Shown: positions 48,789-58,350, counted from the stretch's first letter. The stretch is 64,000 nt of DNA from Aureitalea marina (GCF_002943755.1 NZ_MQUB01000001.1:2592501-2656500), one strand, 5' to 3'. The notes: a model not told the origin generated them from the letters alone. Translations and numbers: made by a program.

Positions 48789-49331
48789 ATGGAGTATAAT
48801 TATATAAAAGCCCTGCATCTGATCTTCGTTATTACCTGGTTTGCGGGGCTTTTCTATATTGTCCGCCTGTTTGTTTACCAGATAGAATCGGCGGCCAAAC
48901 CTTCGCCAGAAAGGGAAATTTTGGGAGAGCAGTTGAAGTTGATGGCCAGAAGATTGTGGTACATCATTACCTGGCCGTCCATGATACTTGCAACAGGTTT
49001 TGCCATTTGGCTAATGGTACTCAGGCCCTTCTATATTTCGGATGCCTGGATGCAGGTGAAATTGGGGTTTGTGGTGCTGTTGATCATCTATCACATCAAG
49101 TGTCACCACTATTTCCTGCAATTACAACGGGATGAGGTAAAACACAGTTCCAACTATATGCGCCTTTTTAATGAAGGGGCGACCATCATCCTTTTTGCCG
49201 TGGTCTTTTTGGTGATCTTGAAAAATGCGGTCAATTGGATCTACGGAACCCTGGGGATTATACTATTCTCTGTACTGATCATGTTGGGATACCGGTTTTA
49301 TAAACGGATACGGGAAGGAAAGTCAAGTTAG
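48789..49331 (+). CDS. hemJ: Protoporphyrinogen IX oxidase HemJ
   Basis: A 180-residue membrane protein with four helices and the family N-terminus KALHLIFVITWFAGLFYIVRLFVY, carrying the conserved His (about residue 10). HemJ oxidises protoporphyrinogen IX to protoporphyrin IX, filling the step between HemF and HemH in this genome. It is separate from the main heme cluster, starting 6 nt after the VPS10 protein, and precedes a histidine kinase. Confidence 0.92.
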   Translation: MEYNYIKALHLIFVITWFAGLFYIVRLFVYQIESAAKPSPEREILGEQLKLMARRLWYIITWPSMILATGFAIWLMVLRPFYISDAWMQVKLGFVVLLIIYHIKCHHYFLQLQRDEVKHSSNYMRLFNEGATIILFAVVFLVILKNAVNWIYGTLGIILFSVLIMLGYRFYKRIREGKSS

Positions 49332-49379
49332 CGCTATGCTTTGGTGTAATTATTGTGGAAGCACGAAAAACTGTCCAAC

Positions 49380-50840
49380 ATGCGTGTAGTAAAATCATTG
49401 CGATTCAGGATATTCATGGCCATGCTTATGCTGGTGGTACTTGCATCTATTCTGATTGCTTTGGTAACGGTCTATCAATATCGGGAGGAAGCATACGACT
49501 ATCACAGGGAAAGGCTGCAACGAAAAGAGGCAAGTATTCGGGACAACATCAACTATGTGCTCAAGAATACGACCTATCCTGTGGAAACCGATCAAATACC
49601 GCTGATTTTTCGCACCAAGATCTTCGAGATCAAGGACATTCACAATCTCGAACTTTACTTCTACGACCTGGATGGTGGCTTGCTCAAATCCTCCCGTGCA
49701 TCTTTACTGCGTGATACCACTCATGATCAGATTCCCGAATATGCCCTGCAGGCACTGAGAATTTCTGCAGACAAGCATTTTGTGGAAGAGTTCGAAGAAG
49801 AAGGAGTTAAATATCAGTCCTCTTATTCCTATATCACCGATTCCCAGTTCAAACCCCTGGCTATTCTCAATCTACCTTATATCGCAGACGACGATTTCAT
49901 CAATAAGGAACTTCGAGAGAACCTCACGCGCCTGGCCATAGCCTATGCCTTCATGCTTTTGATCGCTATTGCCCTGGCCTATTTCCTTTCTAAGTATATC
50001 ACCCGATCGCTAAACCAGGTGAGTGAACGCATCAACCAAACCCGTCTGGATAAGCGCAACGAGAAGATCGAATTGGAGGACAATACCACAAACGAATTAA
50101 CCAGTCTGGTTAAGGCTTATAACTCCATGATAGACGAATTGGAGCAAAGTGCAGCCCAATTGGCAACTAGCGAGAGGGAGGCCGCCTGGAGGGAAATGGC
50201 CAAACAGGTGGCTCACGAGATCAAAAACCCATTGACTCCGATGCGCCTGACCGTTCAAAGTTTTCAGCGCAAGTTCAATGCTGAAGATCCGGATGTAGAT
50301 AAGAAAGTAGCCGAGTATTCAAATACACTTATCCAGCAGATCGATACCATGAGCTCTATTGCCTCTGCCTTCTCCACCTATGCGGAGATGCCGGCCCAGC
50401 AAGATGAGCACCTCAATGTGGTCAATATTACCCGTCTGGCATTGGAGATATTTAACGAACCTTACATTTATTTTGAGAGTGAAGAGGAGGAGATGATCGT
50501 CAAGTTTGACCGGACTCAACTGATCCGGGTGATCACCAATCTGGTTAAGAATTCCATACAGGCCATTCATCAACGCAACCCAGACAACCCCCATATTGAT
50601 GTTGAGATCAGTTCCGCACCGGGTAGTGTGCTGATTACTGTTTCTGATAACGGTACCGGCATCGCGGATCAGAATAGGGAACTGGTCTTTGAACCTAAAT
50701 TCACTACCAAGACCAGTGGTATGGGGTTGGGGCTGGCGATGGTAAAGAAGATTGTGGAGACCTACAGGGGAACCATCGATTTTGAATCGGCAGAACATCT
50801 GGGAACAACCTTCCGCGTGACCATTCCTAAACAAAGCTAG
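49380..50840 (+). CDS. Membrane sensor histidine kinase (NtrY-like)
   Basis: A 486-residue kinase. Two membrane helices (about 7-29 and 175-200) flank a periplasmic sensor domain (residues 30-175). A HAMP segment follows, then the dimerisation helix with the phospho-acceptor His in AKQVAHEIKNPLTPMRL (about residue 280), and the ATPase with NLVKNSIQAI (N box), DNGTGI (G1) and TSGMGLGLAMVK (G2). The ATG at 49380 is preferred; a GTG at 49353 would add 9 residues. No response regulator is adjacent. Confidence 0.93.
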   Translation: MRVVKSLRFRIFMAMLMLVVLASILIALVTVYQYREEAYDYHRERLQRKEASIRDNINYVLKNTTYPVETDQIPLIFRTKIFEIKDIHNLELYFYDLDGGLLKSSRASLLRDTTHDQIPEYALQALRISADKHFVEEFEEEGVKYQSSYSYITDSQFKPLAILNLPYIADDDFINKELRENLTRLAIAYAFMLLIAIALAYFLSKYITRSLNQVSERINQTRLDKRNEKIELEDNTTNELTSLVKAYNSMIDELEQSAAQLATSEREAAWREMAKQVAHEIKNPLTPMRLTVQSFQRKFNAEDPDVDKKVAEYSNTLIQQIDTMSSIASAFSTYAEMPAQQDEHLNVVNITRLALEIFNEPYIYFESEEEEMIVKFDRTQLIRVITNLVKNSIQAIHQRNPDNPHIDVEISSAPGSVLITVSDNGTGIADQNRELVFEPKFTTKTSGMGLGLAMVKKIVETYRGTIDFESAEHLGTTFRVTIPKQS

Positions 50841-50879
50841 ATTCGTAACTTAGTCGGACCTATTAACAACCTACAAACC

Positions 50880-51662
50880 ATGGAATACAACAATCTGCTC
50901 ACCGATTTTGAGGACGGGATCACTACCATTACTATCAATCGTCCCAAGAAATTGAACGCACTTAACAAGGAGACCATTCAGGAATTACATGACGCTTTTA
51001 AGGAAGCAGATGAAGATTCCGCAACCCGTGTGATTGTGATTACAGGAAGTGGTGATAAAGCCTTTGTCGCCGGTGCGGACATCAGCGAATTCGCTGACTA
51101 TTCTGTTGCTCAGGGCGCTGATCTTGCTTCTCAAGGCCAGGCACTTCTATTTGACTTTGTGGCGCACCTCTCCACTCCGGTAATTGCCGCCATTAACGGC
51201 TTTGCTCTTGGGGGAGGCTTAGAGTTGGCCATGGCAGCTCACATACGTGTAGCTAGTGAAAATGCCAAAATGGGTCTTCCAGAGGTATCCCTGGGAGTCA
51301 TTCCTGGTTATGGAGGGACCCAACGCCTTCCGCAATTAGTGGGTAAGGGTAGAGCCATGGAAATGATCATGACTGCCGGTATGATCACTGCAGACCAGGC
51401 TCTTGATTTTGGCCTGGTGAATCATGTGACCACATCGGACGAACTTTTTCTATGGATCGATAAGTTGGCTAAACGCATCAAACAGAACTCTCCAGCAGCT
51501 ATCGGCTCGGCTATCGAAGCTGTAAATGCCGGATTTGAAGATGGAGAAAATGGCTTTGACGCAGAGATCACCCTCTTTGGAAAATGTTTTGGAACAGCCG
51601 ATTTTCAAGAAGGTACCCAGGCTTTTCTCAACAAAAGAAAACCAGACTTCAAAGGAAATTAG
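50880..51662 (+). CDS. Enoyl-CoA hydratase/isomerase
   Basis: A 260-residue crotonase-fold enzyme. The oxyanion-hole segment AFVAGADISEFAD (about residue 62) and FALGGGLELAMAAHIRVA, with the catalytic Glu pair in KMGLPEVSLGVIPGYGGTQRLP, are intact, so hydratase activity is likely. It functions in fatty-acid or amino-acid breakdown. The stop codon lies inside the first of the palindromes upstream of the radical SAM gene. Confidence 0.93.
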   Translation: MEYNNLLTDFEDGITTITINRPKKLNALNKETIQELHDAFKEADEDSATRVIVITGSGDKAFVAGADISEFADYSVAQGADLASQGQALLFDFVAHLSTPVIAAINGFALGGGLELAMAAHIRVASENAKMGLPEVSLGVIPGYGGTQRLPQLVGKGRAMEMIMTAGMITADQALDFGLVNHVTTSDELFLWIDKLAKRIKQNSPAAIGSAIEAVNAGFEDGENGFDAEITLFGKCFGTADFQEGTQAFLNKRKPDFKGN

Positions 51663-51696
51663 GAAATATTCCTAATAGTATTGGAAATATTCCTAA
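51658..51696. promoter_or_regulatory. Two palindromes 21 nt apart (operator-like)
   Basis: GGAAATATTCCTAA occurs twice (51662-51675 and 51683-51696), each with a GGAA-ATA-TTCC palindrome core. The first extends to perfect 8-bp arms (51658-51665 and 51669-51676). Their centres are 21 nt apart, about two helical turns, so a dimeric repressor could bind both on one DNA face. They lie 37-75 nt upstream of the radical SAM gene's ATG. Confidence 0.6.
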
Positions 51697-51707
51697 ATTG
51701 AATTAAT

Positions 51708-51729
51708 TTGGAAGTCTATCCACTTCCAA
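51708..51729 (+). promoter_or_regulatory. Hairpin directly before the radical SAM gene start
   Basis: TTGGAAGT (51708-51715) and ACTTCCAA (51722-51729) form a perfect 8-bp stem with a 6-nt loop. The start ATG begins 4 nt after it (51733). In RNA it would cover the ribosome-binding region; in DNA its half-site TTGGAA resembles the second palindrome, so it could also be a third regulator site. Confidence 0.55.
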
Positions 51730-51732
51730 GTA

Positions 51733-52800
51733 ATGTCAACTCCTATCAGGGGCCGGGGTGCCCAAAAAAAGCAGCACAATAGCTTCGATCAGTTTCGTCA
51801 CGAGGTTCAGGACGATTTCCTTCAATACTGCGAATTGGAGGGAGAAGAGGCAGACAATAACCTAACTAATTACCAGGAAGTATTCCCCAAAAGCTTTGTA
51901 AATAAGATCAATAGTCCGGATGTCCCCATGGAGTATTCGGCCAATCCCTACCAGGGGTGTGAACATGGTTGTGTGTATTGCTATGCCAGGAATTCCCATG
52001 AATATTGGGGATACGGAGCGGGTGTGGACTTTGAGCGAAACATACTGGTAAAGCCTAATGCGCCTAAGCTTTTAGAGAAGACCATCAGGGCAAAGTCCTG
52101 GGAAGGAAATACCATTGTGCTTTCCGGCAATACGGACTGTTATCAACCAATAGAACGGAAACTAGAGATAACCAGGAAATGCCTCGAGGTATTTTCCCGG
52201 TGGAAACACCCGGTAGGAATAATTACCAAGAATGCCTTGGTTTTACGGGATATCGATTTGCTGGCTCCTTTGGCCGAGATCAATGCGGCCGCTGTCCATA
52301 TATCCATTCCAACCCTGGACGAGAAGAGCAGGAGGTTGATGGAACCTCGAACCTCCAGTATCAAAAACCGGTTAAAAGCAGTTGAAACACTCTCTAAGGC
52401 TGGAATTCCAGTTAATGTGATGATGGCACCCATTATTCCCGCTTTAAACAGCCATGAGATCCTGCCCTTGGCCAAAGCTGCTTCAGATGCTGGGGCTTTG
52501 ACCTTGATCCACACCCTGGTCAGACTGAACGGTAAGATCGCTGATGTTTTTACGGATTGGTTAGAGAAGACCCTACCGGATAAATCGGAGAGGATACTTC
52601 ATTTAATTGCCAGCTGTCACGATGGGAAGTTGACCGACAGTGAATTTGGAAGACGAATGAGCGGCTCTGGAGCGCTCGCTGCACAGATCGCTCAAACGGT
52701 AAAGTTAGCTCGCAGGAAATATTTTGGTGAAAGCCGATTCCCGAAATTGGACAACAGTCATTTCCTCACACTTAAAAACCCGCAGACCAGTCTATTTTAA
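51733..52800 (+). CDS. Radical SAM protein, PA0069/SplB-like family
   Basis: A 355-residue radical SAM enzyme. The iron-sulfur motif is CEHGCVYCYARN (CX3CX2C, about residues 76-83), followed by NPYQG before it and the partial barrel (NTIVLSGNTDCYQP, VHISIPTLDEKSRRLMEPR, VNVMMAPIIPALN). Relatives are labelled PA0069 family or spore photoproduct lyase-like, and the reaction is unknown. Its leader contains two palindromes and a start-proximal hairpin, suggesting tight control. DNA damage or oxygen stress may be the signal (inference). Confidence 0.88.
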   Translation: MSTPIRGRGAQKKQHNSFDQFRHEVQDDFLQYCELEGEEADNNLTNYQEVFPKSFVNKINSPDVPMEYSANPYQGCEHGCVYCYARNSHEYWGYGAGVDFERNILVKPNAPKLLEKTIRAKSWEGNTIVLSGNTDCYQPIERKLEITRKCLEVFSRWKHPVGIITKNALVLRDIDLLAPLAEINAAAVHISIPTLDEKSRRLMEPRTSSIKNRLKAVETLSKAGIPVNVMMAPIIPALNSHEILPLAKAASDAGALTLIHTLVRLNGKIADVFTDWLEKTLPDKSERILHLIASCHDGKLTDSEFGRRMSGSGALAAQIAQTVKLARRKYFGESRFPKLDNSHFLTLKNPQTSLF

Positions 52801-52905
52801 ACCTTCTGGCACAATTATTGTCAAAACTTTAAGAGTAAATTAATATCGGTGATACCGTATAACTTACTCTTTGATTGTAATTTAGATCAACCAAATTGTT
52901 TGAAA

Positions 52906-54918
52906 ATGAAATCTTTTACTTCCATTCTATTATTTTTTTGCACCCTGATTGCGAGTTCTCAAACCATAGTAACCCTGGACGGTTTACTATTGGACAGAGA
53001 AACTAAAGAACCCATCCGATTTGCCAATGTGAGCATATTGGAAAAGAATGTTGGGACAGTCTCCCTGGACGACGGGACCTTCAAATTACAATACAACAAG
53101 AATAAGGTCGGAGACCTGTCCGTTATGCAGGTATCTGCCCTAGGTTACCAGACGCGTCAGATCACCTTAACACAACTTTATCGCCTTTTTCAAAAGACCA
53201 ATGTGCTGATGTTGGACACCAATTTGGCTGGCGTTGCCAGGGCCACAGTTGGAGATCCAGTTGGAGTATCAGATACTCGACTGTCCGGTAAAGTATTTAG
53301 CGATAGCGGACCTCTTCAAGGGGCCACTGTTAAGATTAAAGGCACTTATAGGGAGGCCATTACTGACGTAGATGGAATCTATCGGATAGAGGCCCAGCCT
53401 GGGGATGTCTTACAGGTAGCCCAGCTCGGTATGATACCCACCGAAGTACCAGTTAGTGGCGCAGGCCCAGTGGATGTAGAATTGAAAGTAGATGGACAGC
53501 TGCTAGAAGAGGTGTATGTTAAAGGAGAGGTTAAAAAGGACCCTTATAATACTGAATTTGAAACAGCTTATGGTAAGCGAGAGTTTAATAAACTCGGATT
53601 TTCAATCGGCCAGATCACATCAGAAGATATCAACGACGGATATACCAATTTTGATCAGCTCCTATACAGACTCAATGGATTGCAATCCAGCCGTGGTCCA
53701 GATGGGGAATTGGTTTACTTTTTCCAGCGAAGTGTTGGATCTTCCGTCAGTCAGAATTCCTTGCCAATCTTTGTGGTCGATAACATCATCTATCAACAAC
53801 AAGAAGGACAAAGTCTGCCCGCGATCGATGTCCAAAATATCGAGAGTGTAACTGCATTACCCGGAATAGCCGCTTCTGTTAAGTACGGTGGTTTGGGAAG
53901 TGCCGGTGCTATAATCGTAAAGACCAAAGTGCAGGCTTATGGGGAGACCGGGGGTGAGATCTCCAGAAAAAACTCGGCCCTTGTTATTGGAAATAACTAC
54001 AGTGAGCAGCTTCCCTTCTACGATAATGATGATCTTTTACCAGCCTATCTTGGCCAACTAAACAAGGCTTCTTCTTTCGAGGATGCTAAACGCATCTACC
54101 TCTCTCAAGGTAGTTTTGCCGACTCCTATGGTATACCATATTATATGGATGTGGCAGATTACTTCCAGAAATGGGATCGGAACTATGCTGCAAGTATTGC
54201 TATGAAATTAGCGGAATTGGGTCCTACCAATGTTCGTGTTTTGAAATCACTTGCGTTTAAGTTAGAAGAGTTAGGTCAGTTGGAAGATGCAAAGAGTGTT
54301 TACCAGCGTATCGCTCTGGTTCAACCAGAGGCAGCCCAGTCTTACCGAGACCTGGCTTATATCTACAAAGAAACAGGCGAGTTGAACAAGGCTTTTGGCC
54401 TGTACAAACAGATCTTGGCCAACGATACAGAAGGAATAGATTTCAGTGGAGTTCAAAAGCCAGCTGAAAACGAACTGAGGCAAATGCTCAAAAATCACAA
54501 AGCCCAGGTGGATTTCGCCTCTGTTTCTAATGATCTGTTAGATGTTCGCTTCAAACAAGATGTGCGCGTTGTGCTGGAATGGAATGATCCAGCTCTGGAG
54601 TTCGAGGTTCAGTTTGTGAACCCTCAGCGTAAGTTCTTCAGTTGGAAACACGATATGTTCGACAATGCGGATCGCATGTTCGAAGAGGTGCAGCAAGGCT
54701 ATTTCATGGAAGAGTTCATCATAGATGATGATGTACAGGGGAATTGGCTGGTGAACATCCGCAACACCGGTCTCAACAATGGAGATGGAAAAAATCCGAT
54801 CTTCTTGAAATACACATTCTACAAGGACTATGGATTGCCTACCGAAACCAAAGAGGTCAAGACCATAAACCTGTCTACCTATACTCAGAAAGTTAGTTTG
54901 GATACATTTTTAAACTAG
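52906..54918 (+). CDS. CarboxypepD_reg-like, TonB-plug, TPR and DUF2135-like protein A (no barrel)
   Basis: A 670-residue exported protein. Signal peptide 1-18; CarboxypepD_reg-like domains at about 20-105 and 125-200; a TonB-plug-like domain at about 200-345 (LLEEVYVKGE, SLPIFVVDNIIYQ, YGGLGSAGAIIVKTK); TPR helices at about 400-520 (LEELGQLEDAKSVYQRIALVQP, TGELNKAFGLYKQIL); and a C-terminal DUF2135-like beta domain (548-670, VRVVLEWNDPALEFEVQFVNP). The roughly 20 strands of an outer-membrane barrel are absent. It starts at ATG 52906 inside a longer frame from 52849. Its function is unknown; it is followed after 3 nt by a paralogue. Confidence 0.82.
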   Translation: MKSFTSILLFFCTLIASSQTIVTLDGLLLDRETKEPIRFANVSILEKNVGTVSLDDGTFKLQYNKNKVGDLSVMQVSALGYQTRQITLTQLYRLFQKTNVLMLDTNLAGVARATVGDPVGVSDTRLSGKVFSDSGPLQGATVKIKGTYREAITDVDGIYRIEAQPGDVLQVAQLGMIPTEVPVSGAGPVDVELKVDGQLLEEVYVKGEVKKDPYNTEFETAYGKREFNKLGFSIGQITSEDINDGYTNFDQLLYRLNGLQSSRGPDGELVYFFQRSVGSSVSQNSLPIFVVDNIIYQQQEGQSLPAIDVQNIESVTALPGIAASVKYGGLGSAGAIIVKTKVQAYGETGGEISRKNSALVIGNNYSEQLPFYDNDDLLPAYLGQLNKASSFEDAKRIYLSQGSFADSYGIPYYMDVADYFQKWDRNYAASIAMKLAELGPTNVRVLKSLAFKLEELGQLEDAKSVYQRIALVQPEAAQSYRDLAYIYKETGELNKAFGLYKQILANDTEGIDFSGVQKPAENELRQMLKNHKAQVDFASVSNDLLDVRFKQDVRVVLEWNDPALEFEVQFVNPQRKFFSWKHDMFDNADRMFEEVQQGYFMEEFIIDDDVQGNWLVNIRNTGLNNGDGKNPIFLKYTFYKDYGLPTETKEVKTINLSTYTQKVSLDTFLN

Positions 54919-54921
54919 TCT

Positions 54922-56931
54922 ATGCGAATTTCCGGACCTTACTTAGGACTAGTTGTCATTATGCTATTCAGCGTTTTGGGTGTGAACGCCCAGTACATAG
55001 TAACGCTGGATGCAGAAGTTCGCAACCAACAATCTTCCGAGCCGGTTGTATTTGCCAATGTTCGGATTTTGGATAAGCAAATTGGCACCATCACGGGCAG
55101 AGATGGGAGCTTCTTACTTCGTTTTGATGATGAACAGGTCCACGACATGGAAGTGCTCGAGATCTCGGCATTGGGTTATCAGACCAGACAGATCACCCTG
55201 AAGCAGGTTTATCGTCTATTGGAACGTCAGAAATCATTGGAATTACAGCCCTTGGACGAAGCTGCGAGTTCGACCGAGTTCCTGGATAATCAAGGAAATT
55301 ATCAATGGGGTCGGGTATTAATGTTCAAAGAGCCTTTGCAAGGGGCTAAAATAAGTATACCCGGTACCTATCAGGAGGTCTATTCCAATAGTGACGGTTT
55401 ATTTAAAATTCCAATAGTGGACGAAAACACCCTGAATATTGAATTTCTCGGTGCAAAAACAGCTTCGGCCCAGGTTAATACTACAGACACCCTTAATGTC
55501 GCTCTGAAACCAGAAGGAGAACGCCTGGATGAGGTTGTTCTAAGCGGTCAGGGCAAGGATCCCTATGGTCGTACTCCAGAGCAGAAAAAGCGATTTAACT
55601 CGGCAGGTTTTGCAGTTTCCCAGCTTACAGCTGCCCAGATTCCAGATTGGATGACTACCATGGACCAGGTCATGTCCAGGGTTCCTAACCTCTGGTGGGA
55701 GAGAGGTCCGGATGGGATTATTCGTTACTTCATGCCGCGAAGTGCTGGTATGGAAGTTGGTGGTGGTGGACTTCCGATCATCGTAATAGACGATATGATC
55801 TATCCCCAAAACCTAGGGGCTGTAATTCCGGAAATACCGGTCTCCGAGATCGATCTGGTCAGTGTGATGCCACGTGTTATGGCAGTGATTCGATATGGTC
55901 CTCAGGGAGGCTCCGGAGCCATTGTCATAGAAACTAAGCAAAACAGGATAGTTTTGGATGGAAATAACGCTATTGAAGAGCGATCCGGTCTTATCCAAGG
56001 CAACGATTTTGAAGAAGAGTTGACCTCAATCGGTGATATCAGCACTGAGCTCTCCTTTGTTAAAGAATTGGAAGCGGCGACCAGCTTCGAACAGGCCAAA
56101 GAGATTCATCTCAGACAGGTTGAGAGCGCCGATAAGTGGGGGATTGGATTTTATACCCGATCTGCTGCTTATTTCTCAAAGTGGGACAAGAATTATTCGC
56201 TGGAGCTTTTGATGAAGATCGCTTCTGTTGCCCCGACCAATGTCAAGGCCTTAAGAACCTTGGCCTATCATTTAGATCAGTACGACGCCAAGAACAGGGC
56301 TCGTTCGGTCTATCAAAGGATCATGATGTTGAGCCCTGGAGACGCTCAGTCTTATCGCGATTTGGCTAATATCTATGTGGAGACCGGAGAAGTTGTGAAA
56401 GGCTTTGAGCTGTACAAACTAATCCTGGCCAATGAGACCGAAGGAGTCGATTTCAGTGGATTGACTGAATCTGCAGAAATGGAACTGCGCAGGATCGTAA
56501 AACATCACAAAGGGCGCGTCGATTATATGACGGTATCTAATGATCTCTTGGATCATTCCTTTAAGAAAGATGTCCGTATTGTTTTCCAATGGAACGACCC
56601 ATCTGCCGAATTTGAGGTCCAGTTTGTTAATCCTCAAAACAAGTACTACAACTGGAACCACGATATGTTCGCCATGCAGGACCGTATGACAGAAGAGGCC
56701 TCCACCGGAGCCATGATGGAGGAGTTCGTGATAGACGATGCGAATTCGGGAAATTGGCAGATCAATGTACGTTCCATGCAGGATGATAAAGGGGTCTCTG
56801 AACGCAACCCAATTACCCTTAAGTACACGCTCTACAGGAATTATGGGAAGCCTGACGAAACGCAGTACAGTGGTGCGATCGATTTGAGCTTACTCAAACA
56901 GAAGGTTGCTTTGGATCAGTTTCTCAATTAG
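54922..56931 (+). CDS. CarboxypepD_reg-like, TonB-plug, TPR and DUF2135-like protein B (tandem paralogue)
   Basis: A 669-residue paralogue of the preceding protein with the same order: signal peptide 1-23 (ending VNAQ), CarboxypepD_reg-like domains at 24-115 and about 128-190, plug-like domain about 200-335 (ERLDEVVLSGQ, GLPIIVIDDMIYPQ, YGPQGGSGAIVIETK), TPR at about 396-506, and DUF2135-like C-terminus (VRIVFQWNDPSAEFEVQFVNP). The terminal regions of the two proteins are most alike (FEVQFVNP, KVALDQFLN versus KVSLDTFLN). The last 8 nt overlap the opposite-strand HD gene. Confidence 0.82.
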   Translation: MRISGPYLGLVVIMLFSVLGVNAQYIVTLDAEVRNQQSSEPVVFANVRILDKQIGTITGRDGSFLLRFDDEQVHDMEVLEISALGYQTRQITLKQVYRLLERQKSLELQPLDEAASSTEFLDNQGNYQWGRVLMFKEPLQGAKISIPGTYQEVYSNSDGLFKIPIVDENTLNIEFLGAKTASAQVNTTDTLNVALKPEGERLDEVVLSGQGKDPYGRTPEQKKRFNSAGFAVSQLTAAQIPDWMTTMDQVMSRVPNLWWERGPDGIIRYFMPRSAGMEVGGGGLPIIVIDDMIYPQNLGAVIPEIPVSEIDLVSVMPRVMAVIRYGPQGGSGAIVIETKQNRIVLDGNNAIEERSGLIQGNDFEEELTSIGDISTELSFVKELEAATSFEQAKEIHLRQVESADKWGIGFYTRSAAYFSKWDKNYSLELLMKIASVAPTNVKALRTLAYHLDQYDAKNRARSVYQRIMMLSPGDAQSYRDLANIYVETGEVVKGFELYKLILANETEGVDFSGLTESAEMELRRIVKHHKGRVDYMTVSNDLLDHSFKKDVRIVFQWNDPSAEFEVQFVNPQNKYYNWNHDMFAMQDRMTEEASTGAMMEEFVIDDANSGNWQINVRSMQDDKGVSERNPITLKYTLYRNYGKPDETQYSGAIDLSLLKQKVALDQFLN

Positions 56932-57589
56932 GGCTGCCAAAGTTCCATTCCGCATAGAATTCATCGAGAAATTCGGCCATGAATTTATGGCGCTTGTTGG
57001 CAATTTTTCTTGCAGTGTCCGTATTCATACGATCTTTCAACAACAGAAGCTTCTCGTAGAAGTGATTAATGGTCGGTGCCTGTGAATTTTTGTACTCCTC
57101 CCTGCTTTGTCCTGGTTTTGGCGGAATGTTAGGATCGTAAATAGCTCTATTCTTAAACCCGCCGTAATTGAAGGTTCTGGCAATACCGATTGCTCCAAGC
57201 GCATCCAAACGGTCGGCATCCTGCACCACTTGAAATTCCAGTGAACGGTTAGGTCGGTCATGGTGACCGCCTTTAAATGAGATCTCCTTGACGATCTCGA
57301 TCACAGATTGAACAACAGCAGAATCCAACTCGAAATCTGTCAACCAATTTGCCGCCATTTTGGGTCCGATGGTCTCGTCTCCGCCGTGAAATTTTGAATC
57401 AGCAATATCGTGAAGCAAGGCACCTAAACTAACCGTTAACAGATCGGCACCAGTTTTCTGAGCCAAGTAGCAAGCCATCCAATATACACGCTGGGTATGA
57501 TACCAGTCGTGACCGCCTTCAGCATTTTCCAGCACCTTTTTTACAAAGTCTCCGGTCTGACTGACCAGCTTTTTTTCCTTTGGGCTCAT
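56924..57589 (-). CDS. HD-domain phosphohydrolase
   Basis: A 221-residue HD protein. Metal ligands are visible as H in GGHDWYHTQRVYWMA (about residues 22-27), the HD pair in GALLHDIADSKFHGGDE (about residue 58) and the Asp in VVQDADRLDALGAIG (about residue 122). Relatives (YedJ/YpgQ type) are phosphohydrolases with a Mn-dependent pyrophosphatase activity on nucleotides; the substrate here is unknown. It overlaps the downstream plsC-like gene by 4 nt. Confidence 0.9.
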   Translation of the reverse strand: MSPKEKKLVSQTGDFVKKVLENAEGGHDWYHTQRVYWMACYLAQKTGADLLTVSLGALLHDIADSKFHGGDETIGPKMAANWLTDFELDSAVVQSVIEIVKEISFKGGHHDRPNRSLEFQVVQDADRLDALGAIGIARTFNYGGFKNRAIYDPNIPPKPGQSREEYKNSQAPTINHFYEKLLLLKDRMNTDTARKIANKRHKFMAEFLDEFYAEWNFGSPN

Positions 57590-58335
57590 TGATCCTGATA
57601 AATGTGTTTCACAATTAGATTCTCTACTCGTTCGATCAATTCACCCTCATTTTCTGAACTAACAGGAATGAGCGGATGGAATTCAAATCTCAATGTACTT
57701 CCTACGGGAATTGGAAAAGCCCCGTTGCGTTGTAGTTTCCAAGAATTACTTATGCTTACCGGCAAAATCATGGCTTCTGGTGCTTCTTGGAACAGGACTT
57801 TCAGTCCTTTTCGCTTGAATGGTTTAGGTTTTCCATCGCGGCTGCGGGTTCCCTCCGGGAAGATGACCACGGAACGCTTATGATCATGGATATATCGCCC
57901 CATTTTGTGGATCTCGGCCGTGGCCTGTTGGGGATTCTTTCTGTCGATCAGGACAGAACCACCGTATTTAAGGTTATAGGAGATGGTCGGGATTCCTTTC
58001 CCCAATTCGATCTTGGAAATGAATTTGGGATGGATCTTCCGCAGGAACCAAATAAGGGGTGGGATGTCCCACATGCTTTGATGGTTGGCAACGATGATCA
58101 CCGGAACATTTTTCGGAAGCTCTTCATGCCATTTCATGGTATAGGTAGTGCCCAAAACATGAAGGCAACGAAGAATGAGTAGGTTAAAGATGTCTACACT
58201 CCACTTGTGCGTACTGTATCCGAAAACATTGAGGCAGATCCGCTGGATAGGATCAAATATGAGTAGGAGCAAGCCAAAAAGCAAGTAAAAGATGGCCGTT
58301 AGCGGATAGCTGAGCAGATGGGAGAACGATTTCAT
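57586..58335 (-). CDS. plsC: 1-acyl-sn-glycerol-3-phosphate acyltransferase (second copy)
   Basis: A 249-residue acyltransferase: N-terminal membrane segment (about 9-28), HX4D motif ANHQSMWDIP (about residue 83), GSVLIDRKNP and FPEGTRSRDGKPKPFKRKG (about residue 160). The second motif, EGTRS, is the classic PlsC form, while the copy at 17232 has EGGIP. The two may differ in acyl chain preference. It is co-transcribed with the HD protein. Confidence 0.92.
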   Translation of the reverse strand: MKSFSHLLSYPLTAIFYLLFGLLLLIFDPIQRICLNVFGYSTHKWSVDIFNLLILRCLHVLGTTYTMKWHEELPKNVPVIIVANHQSMWDIPPLIWFLRKIHPKFISKIELGKGIPTISYNLKYGGSVLIDRKNPQQATAEIHKMGRYIHDHKRSVVIFPEGTRSRDGKPKPFKRKGLKVLFQEAPEAMILPVSISNSWKLQRNGAFPIPVGSTLRFEFHPLIPVSSENEGELIERVENLIVKHIYQDQ

Positions 58336-58350
58336 CTGCCTAAAAGTAAA

